The notes beneath the pieces were generated by a model. It was not told the origin of the DNA, searched no databases, and was given only the letters and a program-made list of their open reading frames with translations. A stretch of DNA of 57,065 nt, from assembly GCA_910579935.1 (NCBI GenBank), contig CAJTVQ010000026.1, forward strand, positions 1 to 57,065, given 5' to 3'. This DNA is from an uncultured Lachnospiraceae bacterium. Lineage in GTDB: Bacteria; Bacillota; Clostridia; Lachnospirales; Lachnospiraceae. The first letter of the stretch is position 1. Every line of letters starts with the position of its first letter. Shown here in pieces: positions 8,184 through 16,307 of the stretch. A program made the translations under genes and the position numbers.

Positions 8184-8732
8184 ATGGAAAAAAACGGAAA
8201 CGACAAAATAACTGCATTCGATACGCTATTCACAACCAATCACATACAAATGCTGAAAATCCTCATGCCCTATTTTGACCCGCCTATGCGGAAACAGCTG
8301 GTTATTTACATTAAATATCTGGAGCTGCGCTATGCCCTTTCCTATTTCGATTCCAATTCCCATGAACTCTATGGATGTGCGGAAGGATACGGGCATTCTC
8401 TGGACGGGGCGGACCCTTTCGGTAAAGAAGAATTCAATATAAATAAAATCTGTTCCGAACTTCTTCCATACTGTACCAGTGACGAAAAACAAAAGGTAGA
8501 ACAGATATCCGGCCTGTTCCGCTCCATGGAAATGTATAAGGAAATGAGCCAGACTCTTGAAGTCATGAAAGACTTCATGCCGGACTTTTCACCGGATTCC
8601 GCCCAGGACTCCAATAGTTCCGGGGGCATGAATCAGGAAAACGGCATGATGGAAATGCTCATGAATATGCTTTCGCCGGAGCAGAAAGCCATGTTTGAAA
8701 TGTTTGGAGGTAATACCCATGAATCAAAATGA
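8184..8732 (+). CDS. Conserved hypothetical acidic protein
   Basis: This 182-residue protein has binding site AGGGGAT before ATG. The first 125 residues look like an all-helical domain (HIQMLKILMPYFDPPMRKQLVIYIKYLELRYAL). A low-complexity Ser/Asn/Met-rich linker follows, and a Met-rich tail ends in MLSPEQKAMFEMFGG. No signal peptide, membrane helix or catalytic motif is seen. The stop overlaps the next gene's start region, indicating translational coupling. Function unknown; the helical N-terminus and Met-rich tail suggest a protein-protein adaptor. Confidence 0.75.
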   Translation: MEKNGNDKITAFDTLFTTNHIQMLKILMPYFDPPMRKQLVIYIKYLELRYALSYFDSNSHELYGCAEGYGHSLDGADPFGKEEFNINKICSELLPYCTSDEKQKVEQISGLFRSMEMYKEMSQTLEVMKDFMPDFSPDSAQDSNSSGGMNQENGMMEMLMNMLSPEQKAMFEMFGGNTHESK

Positions 8733-8991
8733 ATGGATGAACGACCCCCTGGTCGCAAATATTGACAAAGCCAAGCTGCAGTTTCTCCAGACGCTTGTCT
8801 TTGAAAGCAGGAATCTGACCAAAGAACAGATGCTTCCTTTCCTGATGTCTGTTGCACAGAAAGGCAAAGCCAGCAATATTTCTTTCGATGACAAAGAGAT
8901 CGAAACGATCGTGGAAGCGCTGCGTAAATACTCTTCCCCCGAAGAGGTGGATAAGATCAACAAGCTGATGGCGATGAAAAAGAAACATTAA
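8719..8991 (+). CDS. Small conserved hypothetical protein
   Basis: I place the start at ATG 8719 because GGAGG (8706-8710) lies 8 nt upstream. The 90-residue product is helical and charged (DPLVANIDKAKLQFLQTLVFES, then KEQMLPFLMSVAQKGKA) and ends KLMAMKKKH. It overlaps the previous gene by 14 nt, so the two are probably produced together and may interact. No known domain is recognised. A bidirectional terminator follows. Confidence 0.75.
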   Translation: MNQNEWMNDPLVANIDKAKLQFLQTLVFESRNLTKEQMLPFLMSVAQKGKASNISFDDKEIETIVEALRKYSSPEEVDKINKLMAMKKKH

Positions 8992-9095
8992 ACGGAACCT
9001 GATGCGCCGTTATGCAGCCGGTCAGGGAAGAGCCTTTCTCTCTGTCCGCCGTACAGGGTGCCGCGAAACCTTAAATTTCATATACCCCTGCGTAT

Positions 9096-9144
9096 AAAAA
9101 GCAGTGTGGAACCTGCTCTCATTGCGGGTACCACGCTGCTTTTA
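9096..9144. terminator. Bidirectional terminator between the small-protein pair and leuS
   Basis: A 21-bp imperfect stem (9096-9116 with 9124-9144, three mismatches) has a 7-nt loop. The minus-strand transcript ends in CTGCTTTTTAT and the plus-strand transcript in CTGCTTTTAC, so it can serve the convergent genes on both sides. Confidence 0.8.
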
Positions 9145-9164
9145 CTCTAAGATCATAAACTATC

Positions 9165-11579
9165 TCACGGCTTCACTACAAGATTCACCAGTCTGCCCGG
9201 CACATAGATTTCTTTTACGATTGTTCCCTGCAGTCTGTCCTTTACCGCTTCTTTGCCGGCTGCTATCGCTTCTTCTTTGCCGATATCGCTTGCCACCTGC
9301 AAAGTTGCCCTCACTTTTCCGTTGACCTGTACGGCAATCTCCACCGTAGCTTCCACGGTCTTGGCCTCATCGAACCCTGGCCATCCTGTCTGATACAGTC
9401 TGCCGTCCAGTCCTACTCTTTCCCAAAGTTCTTCCGTAATATGGGGCGCTACCGGATTCAGCATCGTAAGCAGCGTCCGGAACTCTCCTTTTGTCACCTG
9501 GTTCTTTTTATAAAATTCGTTGATCAAAGCCATCATCGCCGCAATGGCCGTATTGTATTTCAGGCTTTCAAAATCATTGCTTACTTTCTTGATGGTCTGG
9601 TGCATCTTTGTCTCCAAATCCGCACTGTAACCATCCCCGTCTGTCAGAATATCCTGTAATTTCCACACTCTTTCAAGAAAACGGCGGCATCCCTTCACCC
9701 CGTCCTCGGACCAGGATGCGCTCAGTTCAAAAGCGCCGATGAACATTTCGTAAGTACGCAGCGTATCCGCGCCGTAATCCCTTACGATATCATCGGGATT
9801 CACTACGTTGCCGCGGGATTTGCTCATCTTCTCCCCGTTGGAACCGAGGATCATGCCATGGGAAGTACGCTTTTTATAGGGTTCCGGACAGGGAACCACT
9901 TTTTCGTCATACAGGAACTTATGCCAGAACCTGGAATACAGCAGATGCAGCGTCGTATGTTCCATACCGCCGTTATACCAGTCCACCGGCATCCAGTACT
10001 CCAGCGCCTCTTTACTTGCCAGGGCTTCCGTGTTCTTCGGGTCGGTATAACGCAGGAAATACCAGGAGGAACCCGCCCACTGGGGCATGGTATCCGTTTC
10101 CCTCTTAGCCGGACCTCCGCAGCACGGACAGGTCACATTTACCCACTCGGTCATGGCCGCCAGCGGCGATTCCCCATTGTCCGTAGGCATGTAGCTTTCC
10201 ACTTCCGGCAGTTCCAAAGGCAGTTCGCTCTCTTTTAACGGCACGAATCCGCACTTCTCACATTCTATGATCGGAATCGGTTCTCCCCAGTAACGCTGTC
10301 TGGAAAATACCCAGTCCCTTAACTTAAAGTTGGTTTTCTTCTTCCCGATTCCCTTTTCTTCCAAAAATCCGATGATCTTCTTCTTTGCATCGGCTACACT
10401 GAGTCCGTTCAGAAATCCGGAGTTCACCAGCGTTCCCTCCGCCACATCGGTATAGACCGCTTCCTCTACTCCGACCGGACTGCCGGCCACTACCTCTATG
10501 ATGGGCAGGCCGAATTTCTTCGCGAATTCCCAGTCTCTTTCATCATGGGCCGGTACTGCCATGATTGCGCCCGTACCGTAGGTCATTAATACATAGTCGG
10601 AAATCCAGATCGGAATTTCTTCCCCGTTTACCGGATTCACCGCAGTCAGTCCGTCAATCTCCACGCCCGTCTTATCCTTTGCCAGCTCGGTACGTTCAAA
10701 ATCGGATTTCCGGGCCGCCATCTCCCGGTACGCCTCTACTTCTTCCCAGTTGCCGATCTCCGCTTTATACTTGTCGATCATCGGATGTTCCGGCGATAAG
10801 ACCATATATGTGACGCCGAACAACGTATCCGGCCTCGTCGTATAAATCCTCAATATCTCTTCTTTATCTTTTACACGGAAATCCACTTCCGCACCTTCGG
10901 ACTTGCCGATCCAGTTCTTTTGGGATACTTTCACCCGCTCCACATAGTCTACCGTATCCAGTCCCTGAATAAGTTTATCCGCATATTCCGTAATCTTTAA
11001 CATCCACTGGCTCTTTACCCTGCGCACTACCTCGGAACCGCAGCGCTCGCACACGCCGTTTACCACTTCCTCATTTGCCAGCCCTACTTTACAGGAAGTG
11101 CACCAGTTGATAGGCATCTCGCTCTTATAAGCCAGCCCCGCATTAAACAGTTTCAGGAAAATCCACTGCGTCCATTTATAATACTCCGGATCCGTCGTAT
11201 TGATTTCCCTCTCCCAGTCAAAAGAGTATCCGAGAGCGTGCAGCTGTCCCTTAAAACGTTCCACATTGTTCTTCGTCACGATCTTCGGATGGATATGGTT
11301 CTGAATCGCATAATTTTCGGTAGGCAGCCCGAATGCGTCCCACCCCATCGGATAAAGCACATTATATCCCTGCATCCGCCTCTTCCTCGCTACGATATCC
11401 AAGGCGGTATACGGCCTCGGATGCCCTACATGCAGTCCCTGTCCCGAAGGATAAGGAAACTCCACCAATGCATAATATTTCGGTTTGGTATAGTCATCGG
11501 AAGTTGCAAATGCACGTTCATCGTCCCATACCTTCTGCCATTTCTGTTCCACCTCTCTGTGGTTATACGGTTCTGCCAT
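9165..11579 (-). CDS. leuS: Leucine-tRNA ligase
   Basis: This 804-residue class Ia synthetase charges tRNA-Leu with leucine in the cytosol. I start it at ATG 11579 (MAEPYNHREVEQKWQ) because AAAGGAG lies 9 nt upstream; an in-frame ATG 42 nt earlier has no such site. The class I signature is PYPSGQGLHVGHPRPY (HVGH at 50-53) and the second signature is EKMSKSRGN. The zinc-binding segment WCTSCKVG...CERCG, the editing domain with TTRPDTLFG and TYGTGAIMAVPAHDERD, and the C-terminal VQVNGKVRATLQV are all present. Length is normal for bacterial LeuRS. The short leader (about 70 nt) has no room for a T-box. Confidence 0.98.
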   Translation of the reverse strand: MAEPYNHREVEQKWQKVWDDERAFATSDDYTKPKYYALVEFPYPSGQGLHVGHPRPYTALDIVARKRRMQGYNVLYPMGWDAFGLPTENYAIQNHIHPKIVTKNNVERFKGQLHALGYSFDWEREINTTDPEYYKWTQWIFLKLFNAGLAYKSEMPINWCTSCKVGLANEEVVNGVCERCGSEVVRRVKSQWMLKITEYADKLIQGLDTVDYVERVKVSQKNWIGKSEGAEVDFRVKDKEEILRIYTTRPDTLFGVTYMVLSPEHPMIDKYKAEIGNWEEVEAYREMAARKSDFERTELAKDKTGVEIDGLTAVNPVNGEEIPIWISDYVLMTYGTGAIMAVPAHDERDWEFAKKFGLPIIEVVAGSPVGVEEAVYTDVAEGTLVNSGFLNGLSVADAKKKIIGFLEEKGIGKKKTNFKLRDWVFSRQRYWGEPIPIIECEKCGFVPLKESELPLELPEVESYMPTDNGESPLAAMTEWVNVTCPCCGGPAKRETDTMPQWAGSSWYFLRYTDPKNTEALASKEALEYWMPVDWYNGGMEHTTLHLLYSRFWHKFLYDEKVVPCPEPYKKRTSHGMILGSNGEKMSKSRGNVVNPDDIVRDYGADTLRTYEMFIGAFELSASWSEDGVKGCRRFLERVWKLQDILTDGDGYSADLETKMHQTIKKVSNDFESLKYNTAIAAMMALINEFYKKNQVTKGEFRTLLTMLNPVAPHITEELWERVGLDGRLYQTGWPGFDEAKTVEATVEIAVQVNGKVRATLQVASDIGKEEAIAAGKEAVKDRLQGTIVKEIYVPGRLVNLVVKP

Positions 11580-11653
11580 CTTTTTTTGCTCCTTTATCGT
11601 ATGATCGGTATCAAATTCCATACCGGCTGCTTATATATCTGAAAACACCAGTA

Positions 11654-11682
11654 ATTCTATACTTTTTCGGGCTTGCTGTCAA
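11654..11682 (-). promoter_or_regulatory. Sigma-A promoter of leuS
   Basis: On the minus strand, TTGACA (11677-11682), a 17-nt spacer and TAGAAT (11654-11659) form a near-consensus promoter. The -10 lies about 75 nt before the leuS ATG. Confidence 0.88.
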
Positions 11683-11685
11683 GTT

Positions 11686-11841
11686 TTATGCGAATTTCGA
11701 CCCGGAAATCAATTTCCAGTTTCTGTCTGCCCTGGTATCCCCACCCTGGGCATCCGAGGCATTCCCCGCCCCGCCATCATTTCCCCCAGCTCCGGCATTC
11801 CCGTTCGGTATCGCCCCGATCTCTGCCTCCGTCTGCGCCAG
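11686..11841 (-). pseudogene. Possible C-terminal tail of a lost gene
   Basis: A 51-codon open stretch bounded by stops (TAG at 11842-11844, TAA at 11686-11688) reads LAQTEAEIGAIPN, then a Gly/Asn/Ala-rich run (NAGAGGNDGGAG), then RNWKLISGSKFA. It has high GC like the core genome, whereas the DNA just upstream becomes AT-rich. It may be the end of a gene cut by the insert at 11889-13000. No homologue is recognised; chance is possible. Confidence 0.25.
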
Positions 11842-11888
11842 CTACACCTTGCACGCCTTAGCGCACAATTATCTCCACAAATGCCCAA

Positions 11889-12419
11889 TCATCTTCGTGT
11901 ATAGATTAAATCTGTCATACCATTATATGACTGTGTATTAAGTAATCTTAGCTTAATCTCATCTTTTGCATTTTCAAAAAGCCGGATACCAGAGCCTAAA
12001 AGTGTTGGAATTACAGTGATATAATAATAGTCAATCAAATCTTCATTTACTAACTGTTGGACAAGATTGGCCCCGCCACATATCCATATATCTTTTCCTT
12101 TTTCCTCTTTCAGCCGTTTTACTAAATCAACAGGATTTATGTTTACAAATCGAATATTTTCAGAGGAAGTATGCTTATTATGTGTGATAACATAAGTTGT
12201 AAATTCGTTATATACCCACTCTTTGGGAGAAAGTTCAGTAACAACTTGATGATAAGTATTCCACCCCATTAAAATCGTATCAATGGTTTTTGCAAACTCA
12301 GAATAGGTATCAATATTCTCATCATCATTGCCTTGTCCGTTCAGCCAATCAACACCGCCCTTGCTATCTGCAATATATCCGTCAAGGCTCATTGCAATGA
12401 ATAAACTTATTTTCCTCAC
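11889..12419 (-). CDS. Dihydrofolate reductase-fold (RibD C-terminal-like) protein
   Basis: This 176-residue protein starts at GTG 12419 with AAGGAG 10 nt upstream. It has the RibD-C/YyaP pattern: KISLFIAMSLDGYIAD, GGVDWLNG, TILMGWNTYHQV, DIWICGGANLVQQL and the end segment IPTLLGSGIRLFE. Family members bind NADPH and reduce pteridine- or pyrimidine-like substrates, but most are uncharacterised. It is not the housekeeping DHFR, which is at 25766-26254. The gene is markedly AT-rich compared with leuS and the rnf genes, and sits with another AT-rich gene, suggesting recent transfer. Confidence 0.85.
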   Translation of the reverse strand: MRKISLFIAMSLDGYIADSKGGVDWLNGQGNDDENIDTYSEFAKTIDTILMGWNTYHQVVTELSPKEWVYNEFTTYVITHNKHTSSENIRFVNINPVDLVKRLKEEKGKDIWICGGANLVQQLVNEDLIDYYYITVIPTLLGSGIRLFENAKDEIKLRLLNTQSYNGMTDLIYTRR

Positions 12420-12489
12420 GTTTCTTTATCTCCTTAACTCCTGATTCCTTCACTCTATTTCATGTTCCGGCAACTGGAATCTATTGCTG

Positions 12490-12747
12490 CTATTTTTTCA
12501 GAAAATCGCTAAATTCCTTCAATTCCTTTTTTGTATCTTCAGAAAGCCTGTTATATTCTATATCATGAATGGCCCCCTCTAATGTATATAAATGTACCAG
12601 ACACACATTTGGATATTTCTGCTTTAGCTTAAGAAATGCGTCTTTTGCACCCATCTCAATCAGTTCCTCAGAAGATCCAATACCAACAGATATTAGCTTT
12701 TTTTCCATTTCTCTGCCAATATTCATCATTGACGTTAATTCTGACAT
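12490..12747 (-). CDS. TfoX C-terminal-domain-like protein
   Basis: I start this 85-residue protein at ATG 12747 with GGAG 7 nt upstream. The product reads MSELTSMMNIGREMEKKLISVGI, then SSEELIEMGAKDAFLKLKQKYP. This is the helix-hairpin-helix-like pattern of the TfoX/Sxy C-terminal domain. In many Firmicutes this domain occurs alone and its role is unknown; it does not imply competence. It shares the low GC of the adjacent RibD-like gene, and the two probably arrived together. Confidence 0.75.
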   Translation of the reverse strand: MSELTSMMNIGREMEKKLISVGIGSSEELIEMGAKDAFLKLKQKYPNVCLVHLYTLEGAIHDIEYNRLSEDTKKELKEFSDFLKK

Positions 12748-13028
12748 ATTTATCTCCAATTCTCCGTGATATACTTATCCTTCCAAATTTCGTCTGTGCC
12801 TACCATTATACAAGATATTCCTTAAAAAATCATCCCCTATTTGACCTCAAAATTCCGGATTGTCCATCAGCCTTTGCGCTATCTTCTTCAAAAGAACATG
12901 GCATCCATTATAATCATTGATAAAGGAAATGGGTTCTCACCGTACAGTTTTTACTCATGCGGGCTTCCCGTACTTTTTCATTTCCATATAAGCCCATAAA
13001 AACCGGTAATTTATGTAAATCTCACCCT
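12748..13028. other. AT-rich gene-free stretch
   Basis: No convincing gene is seen in the 360 bp between the TfoX-like gene and the antitoxin gene. A GC-richer patch at about 12925-12985 has weak self-complementarity (GCGGGCTTCCCGTAC), with no recognised riboswitch fold. The antitoxin promoter and operator occupy the right end and are listed separately. Confidence 0.4.
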
Positions 13029-13074
13029 GTATGTAATACATACGCTTGCTTTCGGCATACAATAGTGCTATAAT
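13029..13074 (+). promoter_or_regulatory. Promoter and palindromic operator of the toxin-antitoxin operon
   Basis: TTGCTT (13046-13051), a 17-nt spacer and TATAAT (13069-13074) form a good promoter. Directly upstream, GTATGTA-A-TACATAC (13029-13043) is a perfect 7-bp dyad. RelB/DinJ antitoxins usually repress their own operon through such sites, so this is the likely operator. Confidence 0.75.
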
Positions 13075-13107
13075 AATCACAATCCGAATACGAAAGGAGA
13101 GATATCT

Positions 13108-13377
13108 ATGGCACTGGCAACCTTAACCGCAAGGGTAGACGAAAAAGACAAGGCCAGCTTTGACACCTTCTGCTCCAATGTTGGCCTGAATACTTCTACC
13201 GCGATCAATCTTTTTGTGAAAGCAGTTTTACGCGAAAACCGCATCCCGTTTGAGATCGCCCAGAACACCGACCCATTCTTCTCCGAGGCGAACATGGCCT
13301 ATGTGAAGAAATCCGTCCAGGAGCTGAGAGCCGGAAAAGGCACCGCCCATGAACTAATCGAGGTGGACGATGAGTGA
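13108..13377 (+). CDS. RelB/DinJ-family antitoxin
   Basis: This 89-residue antitoxin has binding site GAAAGGAGAG. Its N-terminal ribbon-helix-helix reads LATLTARVDEKDKASFDTFC, then GLNTSTAINLFVKAVLRENRIPF, the classic DinJ/RelB DNA-binding and dimerisation pattern. The C-terminus (KKSVQELRAGKGTAHELIEVDDE) is the usual toxin-wrapping tail. It overlaps the toxin frame by 8 nt, as is common in such pairs. Because the toxin frame is broken, this gene may persist as an orphan antitoxin and DNA-binding repressor. Confidence 0.9.
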   Translation: MALATLTARVDEKDKASFDTFCSNVGLNTSTAINLFVKAVLRENRIPFEIAQNTDPFFSEANMAYVKKSVQELRAGKGTAHELIEVDDE

Positions 13378-13639
13378 AAAAATATGGTCGGACGATGCCT
13401 GGGAGGACTACCTCTACTGACAGACACAGGATAAGAAAACACTAAAGCGGATCAACCAGTTCATTCAGGATATCGAGCGGAACGGCTGCATGAAAGGGAT
13501 CGGAAAACCCGAACCCCTCTCCGGCGACCTGCAGGGCGAATACAGCCGCCTCATCAACGAATATGACCGCCTCGTCTACCACATGGAAAACGGGCGGATC
13601 TACATCGCCCACTGCAAAAGCCACTATGGAGATAAATAA
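13370..13639 (+). pseudogene. YoeB-type mRNA interferase, interrupted by an in-frame TGA
   Basis: The frame from ATG 13370 reads MSEKIWSDDAWEDYLY, then TGA at 13418-13420, then QTQDKKTLKRINQFIQDIER and on to AHCKSHYGDK with TAA at 13637-13639. Intact YoeB toxins have LYWQTQDKK here, so TGG appears to have become TGA by a single transition at codon 17. The rest of the frame is intact, with the C-terminal His-Tyr pair of the active site and the GIGKPEPL and RLVYHME segments. YoeB cuts mRNA at the ribosome; this copy should yield only a 16-residue peptide unless the stop is read through. Confidence 0.85.
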
Positions 13640-13647
13640 TCCCAACT

Positions 13648-13676
13648 AATCCCCGCCTATATCCAAGACGGGGATT
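13648..13676 (+). terminator. Weak terminator hairpin after the toxin gene
   Basis: The perfect 8-bp stem AATCCCCG/CGGGGATT (13648-13655 with 13669-13676) begins 8 nt after the toxin stop. Only TATCCC follows, so termination may be weak. Confidence 0.5.
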
Positions 13677-13823
13677 TATCCCGCAATCCAAAACCATCAA
13701 AAATTATTGAAATCCGCCTGCGTTGCCAATTCCACATACACCTCTGGACACGCATCATTCCGGCTCTCCACATACATATCATTCACCATCTTCCATTATT
13801 TTTATGAAAATCCCCCCAATCTT

Positions 13824-13832
13824 TGTTATACT
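13824..13832 (+). promoter_or_regulatory. Possible extended -10 promoter of apbE
   Basis: TG-T-TATACT lies 41 nt before the apbE start. No good -35 box is visible, which is compatible with an extended -10 promoter. Confidence 0.4.
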
Positions 13833-13873
13833 GAAAATATCCAAAATCCAACCTACAAAAAGGAGCCGATCTC

Positions 13874-14869
13874 ATGAAACAGACATTCCGCTATTATCCC
13901 TTAAGTTTTCTCATCCTGTGTTTCTTCCTGACAGGCGTTTCCCTATGTGCCTGTGCCCAAAGCGCCGAACCGGTCAGCCGCCAGGGATTCTATTTTGACA
14001 CCGTCATCCGCATTACACTGTATGATACCAGAGACGAAGCCCTTCTGGACCATTGCTTTGCCCTCGCCGATACTTACGAAGCCATGTTCAGCAAGACAAA
14101 GGAAAACAGCGACATATGGAACCTGAACCACGCGGACGGGGGCATGGTCGCACTCCATGAAGATACTCTGGCCCTCCTGCGCACGGCCCTCTCCTATGCA
14201 GAACTCACCGACGGAAAAGTGGACCCCACCATCGGCAGTGTGAACCGTCTATGGAACTTCACCGGTCCGGAAGCTGCCGTCCTGCCCGACGATACCGCGC
14301 TGGCACAGGCCCTGACCCACGTCGATTACCGCGCCGTCACCATAAACGGCAGTATGGCGGCTTTGAATGACCCGTATGCGGAGCTCGACCTGGGTTTTAT
14401 TGCCAAAGGTTATATCGCCGACCGCATAAAGGAATATCTCGTTTCCCAGGGTGTCACCAGCGCCCTGATCAACCTGGGCGGCAATGTCCTTACCATCGGA
14501 AGCAGGCCGGACGGCTCCCCTTTTAAGGTCGGCATACAGGAACCCTTCGCTGCGGCCGGCATCACGGCTTATACCCTTCCGGTCACGGACCAGTCCGTGG
14601 TTTCTTCCGGCACTTATGAACGCTATTTTGAAAAAGACGGCCTGATCTACCACCATATCCTCGATACCAAAACAGGTTATCCCGTTTGGAATAACCTGTC
14701 CGAAGTTACAATTTTATGTGATTCTTCCACACAGGGAGACGCCCTGTCCACCACCTGCTTTATCCTGGGTGCGGAAAAAGGAATGGAACTCATCGAGTCC
14801 CTGCCGGATACGGAGGCGGTTTTCATCACCTGCAACGGAGAGATTCTGCGTTCCGGCGGATTAAACTGA
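13874..14869 (+). CDS. apbE: FAD:protein FMN transferase (flavinyltransferase)
   Basis: This 331-residue lipoprotein has binding site AAGGAG and an N-terminal signal with a lipobox-like SLCAC. ApbE takes FMN from FAD and attaches it to a threonine in S/T-G-A-T motifs of secreted or membrane proteins. Family segments seen are FDTVIRITLYD, ELDLGFIAKGYIADRI, SALINLGGNVLTIG, HHILDTKTGYPV and STQGDALSTTCFILG. It acts outside the membrane. The likely targets are encoded nearby: RnfG and RnfD carry SGAT and TGAT motifs. It faces the rnf operon convergently and is transcribed separately. Confidence 0.95.
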   Translation: MKQTFRYYPLSFLILCFFLTGVSLCACAQSAEPVSRQGFYFDTVIRITLYDTRDEALLDHCFALADTYEAMFSKTKENSDIWNLNHADGGMVALHEDTLALLRTALSYAELTDGKVDPTIGSVNRLWNFTGPEAAVLPDDTALAQALTHVDYRAVTINGSMAALNDPYAELDLGFIAKGYIADRIKEYLVSQGVTSALINLGGNVLTIGSRPDGSPFKVGIQEPFAAAGITAYTLPVTDQSVVSSGTYERYFEKDGLIYHHILDTKTGYPVWNNLSEVTILCDSSTQGDALSTTCFILGAEKGMELIESLPDTEAVFITCNGEILRSGGLN

Positions 14870-14930
14870 CGGGTACGCCCCCTCTCCGTGGGTGTCGTCC
14901 GCATGGAAAAACAGACCTGACAACGCATCC

Positions 14931-15323
14931 CTACCAGCCATAATCCACCACCACGCCATAATCCCTCCGGATATCCACATACCTGCCTTTATGCATTGCG
15001 AGCAGGCCGGAAAGAGAATCCCTGTCTATTCCCTTCGGCAGGTACCACACCCTCCATTCGTAACGCGCTTCATCAAATGTAATCTCCGCCTCATATTCAA
15101 TTGTCCGGTCCAGTCCTGAGTCCCTCCCCAACTTATCCAAAAATGCTTTTGCCGCCGCTTCCGCCGCCGTTTCATCCGAAATCACATCTTTCGTCCGGTC
15201 TATAGCGTTTAAAACATGAGGCCCCCTGCAGCCCATTCGCGACTCCATGACAATATAAACTCCCATCAGCAGCATAAAAAAGATAGCGATTCCCAGACAG
15301 CCCTCTAAAATCCTGTTTTCCAT
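14931..15323 (-). CDS. Small single-span membrane protein
   Basis: This 130-residue protein starts at ATG 15323 with GAGGATAAGG upstream. One N-terminal membrane helix (ILEGCLGIAIFFMLLMGVYIVM) is followed by an outward-facing domain that includes ETAAEAAAKAFLDKL and RYEWRVWYLPKGIDRDSLSG. The exported part resembles small PepSY-like or lipoprotein-like folds only in general pattern. I do not recognise the family. It lies between apbE and rnfB, after the rnf terminator, so a link to the Rnf complex is possible but unsupported. Confidence 0.65.
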   Translation of the reverse strand: MENRILEGCLGIAIFFMLLMGVYIVMESRMGCRGPHVLNAIDRTKDVISDETAAEAAAKAFLDKLGRDSGLDRTIEYEAEITFDEARYEWRVWYLPKGIDRDSLSGLLAMHKGRYVDIRRDYGVVVDYGW

Positions 15324-15374
15324 TCCTTATCCTCACAATCCCAATGTACAATTCATTCCCTGTCTTTTCTGCCA

Positions 15375-15388
15375 TAAGGAACTGTTAA
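15375..15388. repeat. Solo end of element A
   Basis: TAAGGAACTGTTAA matches the outer end of element A together with its TAA flank. The match stops where the poly-A run (rnf terminator T-run) begins, and no second end is present. It looks like a remnant after deletion or a transposition scar. Confidence 0.55.
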
Positions 15389-15423
15389 AAAAAGAGGCAG
15401 GGAAATCATCTGCCCCTGCCCCT
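15387..15423 (-). terminator. Intrinsic terminator of the rnf operon
   Basis: On the minus strand AGGGGCAGGG (15414-15423) pairs with CCCTGCCTCT (15393-15402) with one mismatch. The stem is followed by a run of seven T. It lies about 75 nt after the rnfB stop. Confidence 0.85.
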
Positions 15424-15497
15424 GTCAACCTCTTTCCGTCCGGCTTCCTTTTCCGTCTGTACTGCTTTTTGCTTTGCCACGGTATTCCGGCCGGCAC

Positions 15498-16295
15498 TCA
15501 ATGCCCCACGATTGCTTTCTTCGGGCACTTCTCCGCACAAGTCCCGCACCCGCTGCACTTCTCATAGTCAATGGAAGCCAAAAATTCCGTCACTTCCACC
15601 GCTCCCTCGGGACAGTTCTTCTTGCAGAGCTGGCATCCGATGCATCCCGCCGTACAGGCTTTCATGACCACCGGTCCTTTATCTTTGGAACTGCATGCTA
15701 CCGTATACTTTGCTTCATAGGGAACCAGTTCGATTAAATGCTTCGGACATACCTCCACACATTTGCCGCAGGCCTTGCATGCTTCCTTATCCACCACCGC
15801 AACGCCGTCCACCACATGGATGGCGTCAAAGGGGCACACCTTCACGCAGCTCCCGTAGCCAAGGCAGCCGTAATTACAGGACTTCGCTCCTCCGTTCGGC
15901 ACGAAGGACAGCATACGGCAGTCTTCAATTCCGTGATACTCATAATCCACCTTCGATTTTTCACAGTCCCCCTGACACTTCACAAAGGCAGCTTTCCGCA
16001 CCGATTCTCCGGCTTCCACGCCCATGATACCGGCAATCACCTTTCCTACCGGCTCTCCGCCTACCGGACAGGCATTGACCGGCGCTTCTCCCTTTGCAAT
16101 CGCAGCCGCCAGACCGGAACATCCCGGATAACCGCAGCCGCCGCAATTATTGCCTGGCAGGGCATTTAAAACCGCTTCTTCCCTTTCATCCACTTCCACC
16201 TTGAATTTGATGGCGGCAAGACCTAAAAACAATCCGATAAAAAGTCCCACGCCTCCTACTATGGCGGTGGCTGTCACTACTCCTGTCACACTCAT
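15498..16295 (-). CDS. rnfB: Rnf complex subunit RnfB, iron-sulfur electron-transfer protein
   Basis: I start this 265-residue protein at ATG 16295 because AGGAGGT lies 7 nt upstream. A membrane helix (GVVTATAIVGGVGLFIGLFLG) is followed by the RnfB four-cysteine segment NNCGGCGYPGCSG. Four ferredoxin-type Cys groups come next (CNYGCLGYGSCVKVCP, CKACGKCVEVCP, CIGCQLCKKNCP and CSGCGTCAEKCP). RnfB is the entry point for electrons from reduced ferredoxin in the Rnf ferredoxin:NAD+ oxidoreductase, which pumps Na+ or H+. It is the last gene of the operon, followed by a strong terminator. Confidence 0.96.
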   Translation of the reverse strand: MSVTGVVTATAIVGGVGLFIGLFLGLAAIKFKVEVDEREEAVLNALPGNNCGGCGYPGCSGLAAAIAKGEAPVNACPVGGEPVGKVIAGIMGVEAGESVRKAAFVKCQGDCEKSKVDYEYHGIEDCRMLSFVPNGGAKSCNYGCLGYGSCVKVCPFDAIHVVDGVAVVDKEACKACGKCVEVCPKHLIELVPYEAKYTVACSSKDKGPVVMKACTAGCIGCQLCKKNCPEGAVEVTEFLASIDYEKCSGCGTCAEKCPKKAIVGH

Positions 16296-16307
16296 CCCGT
16301 CCACCTC

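Noticed and set aside
9096..9144. T-box-like GGGTACCACG in the hairpin after leuS
   Set aside because: It lies downstream of leuS, not in its leader, and the two arms explain it as a bidirectional terminator. No specifier loop is present.
11333..11941. 202-codon plus-strand frame over the leuS start
   Set aside because: It is a shadow of leuS and its leader. The opposite strand has the gene, promoter and binding site.
12925..12985. Riboswitch upstream of the antitoxin
   Set aside because: Weak pairing only, no known aptamer pattern, and the antitoxin has its own promoter downstream.
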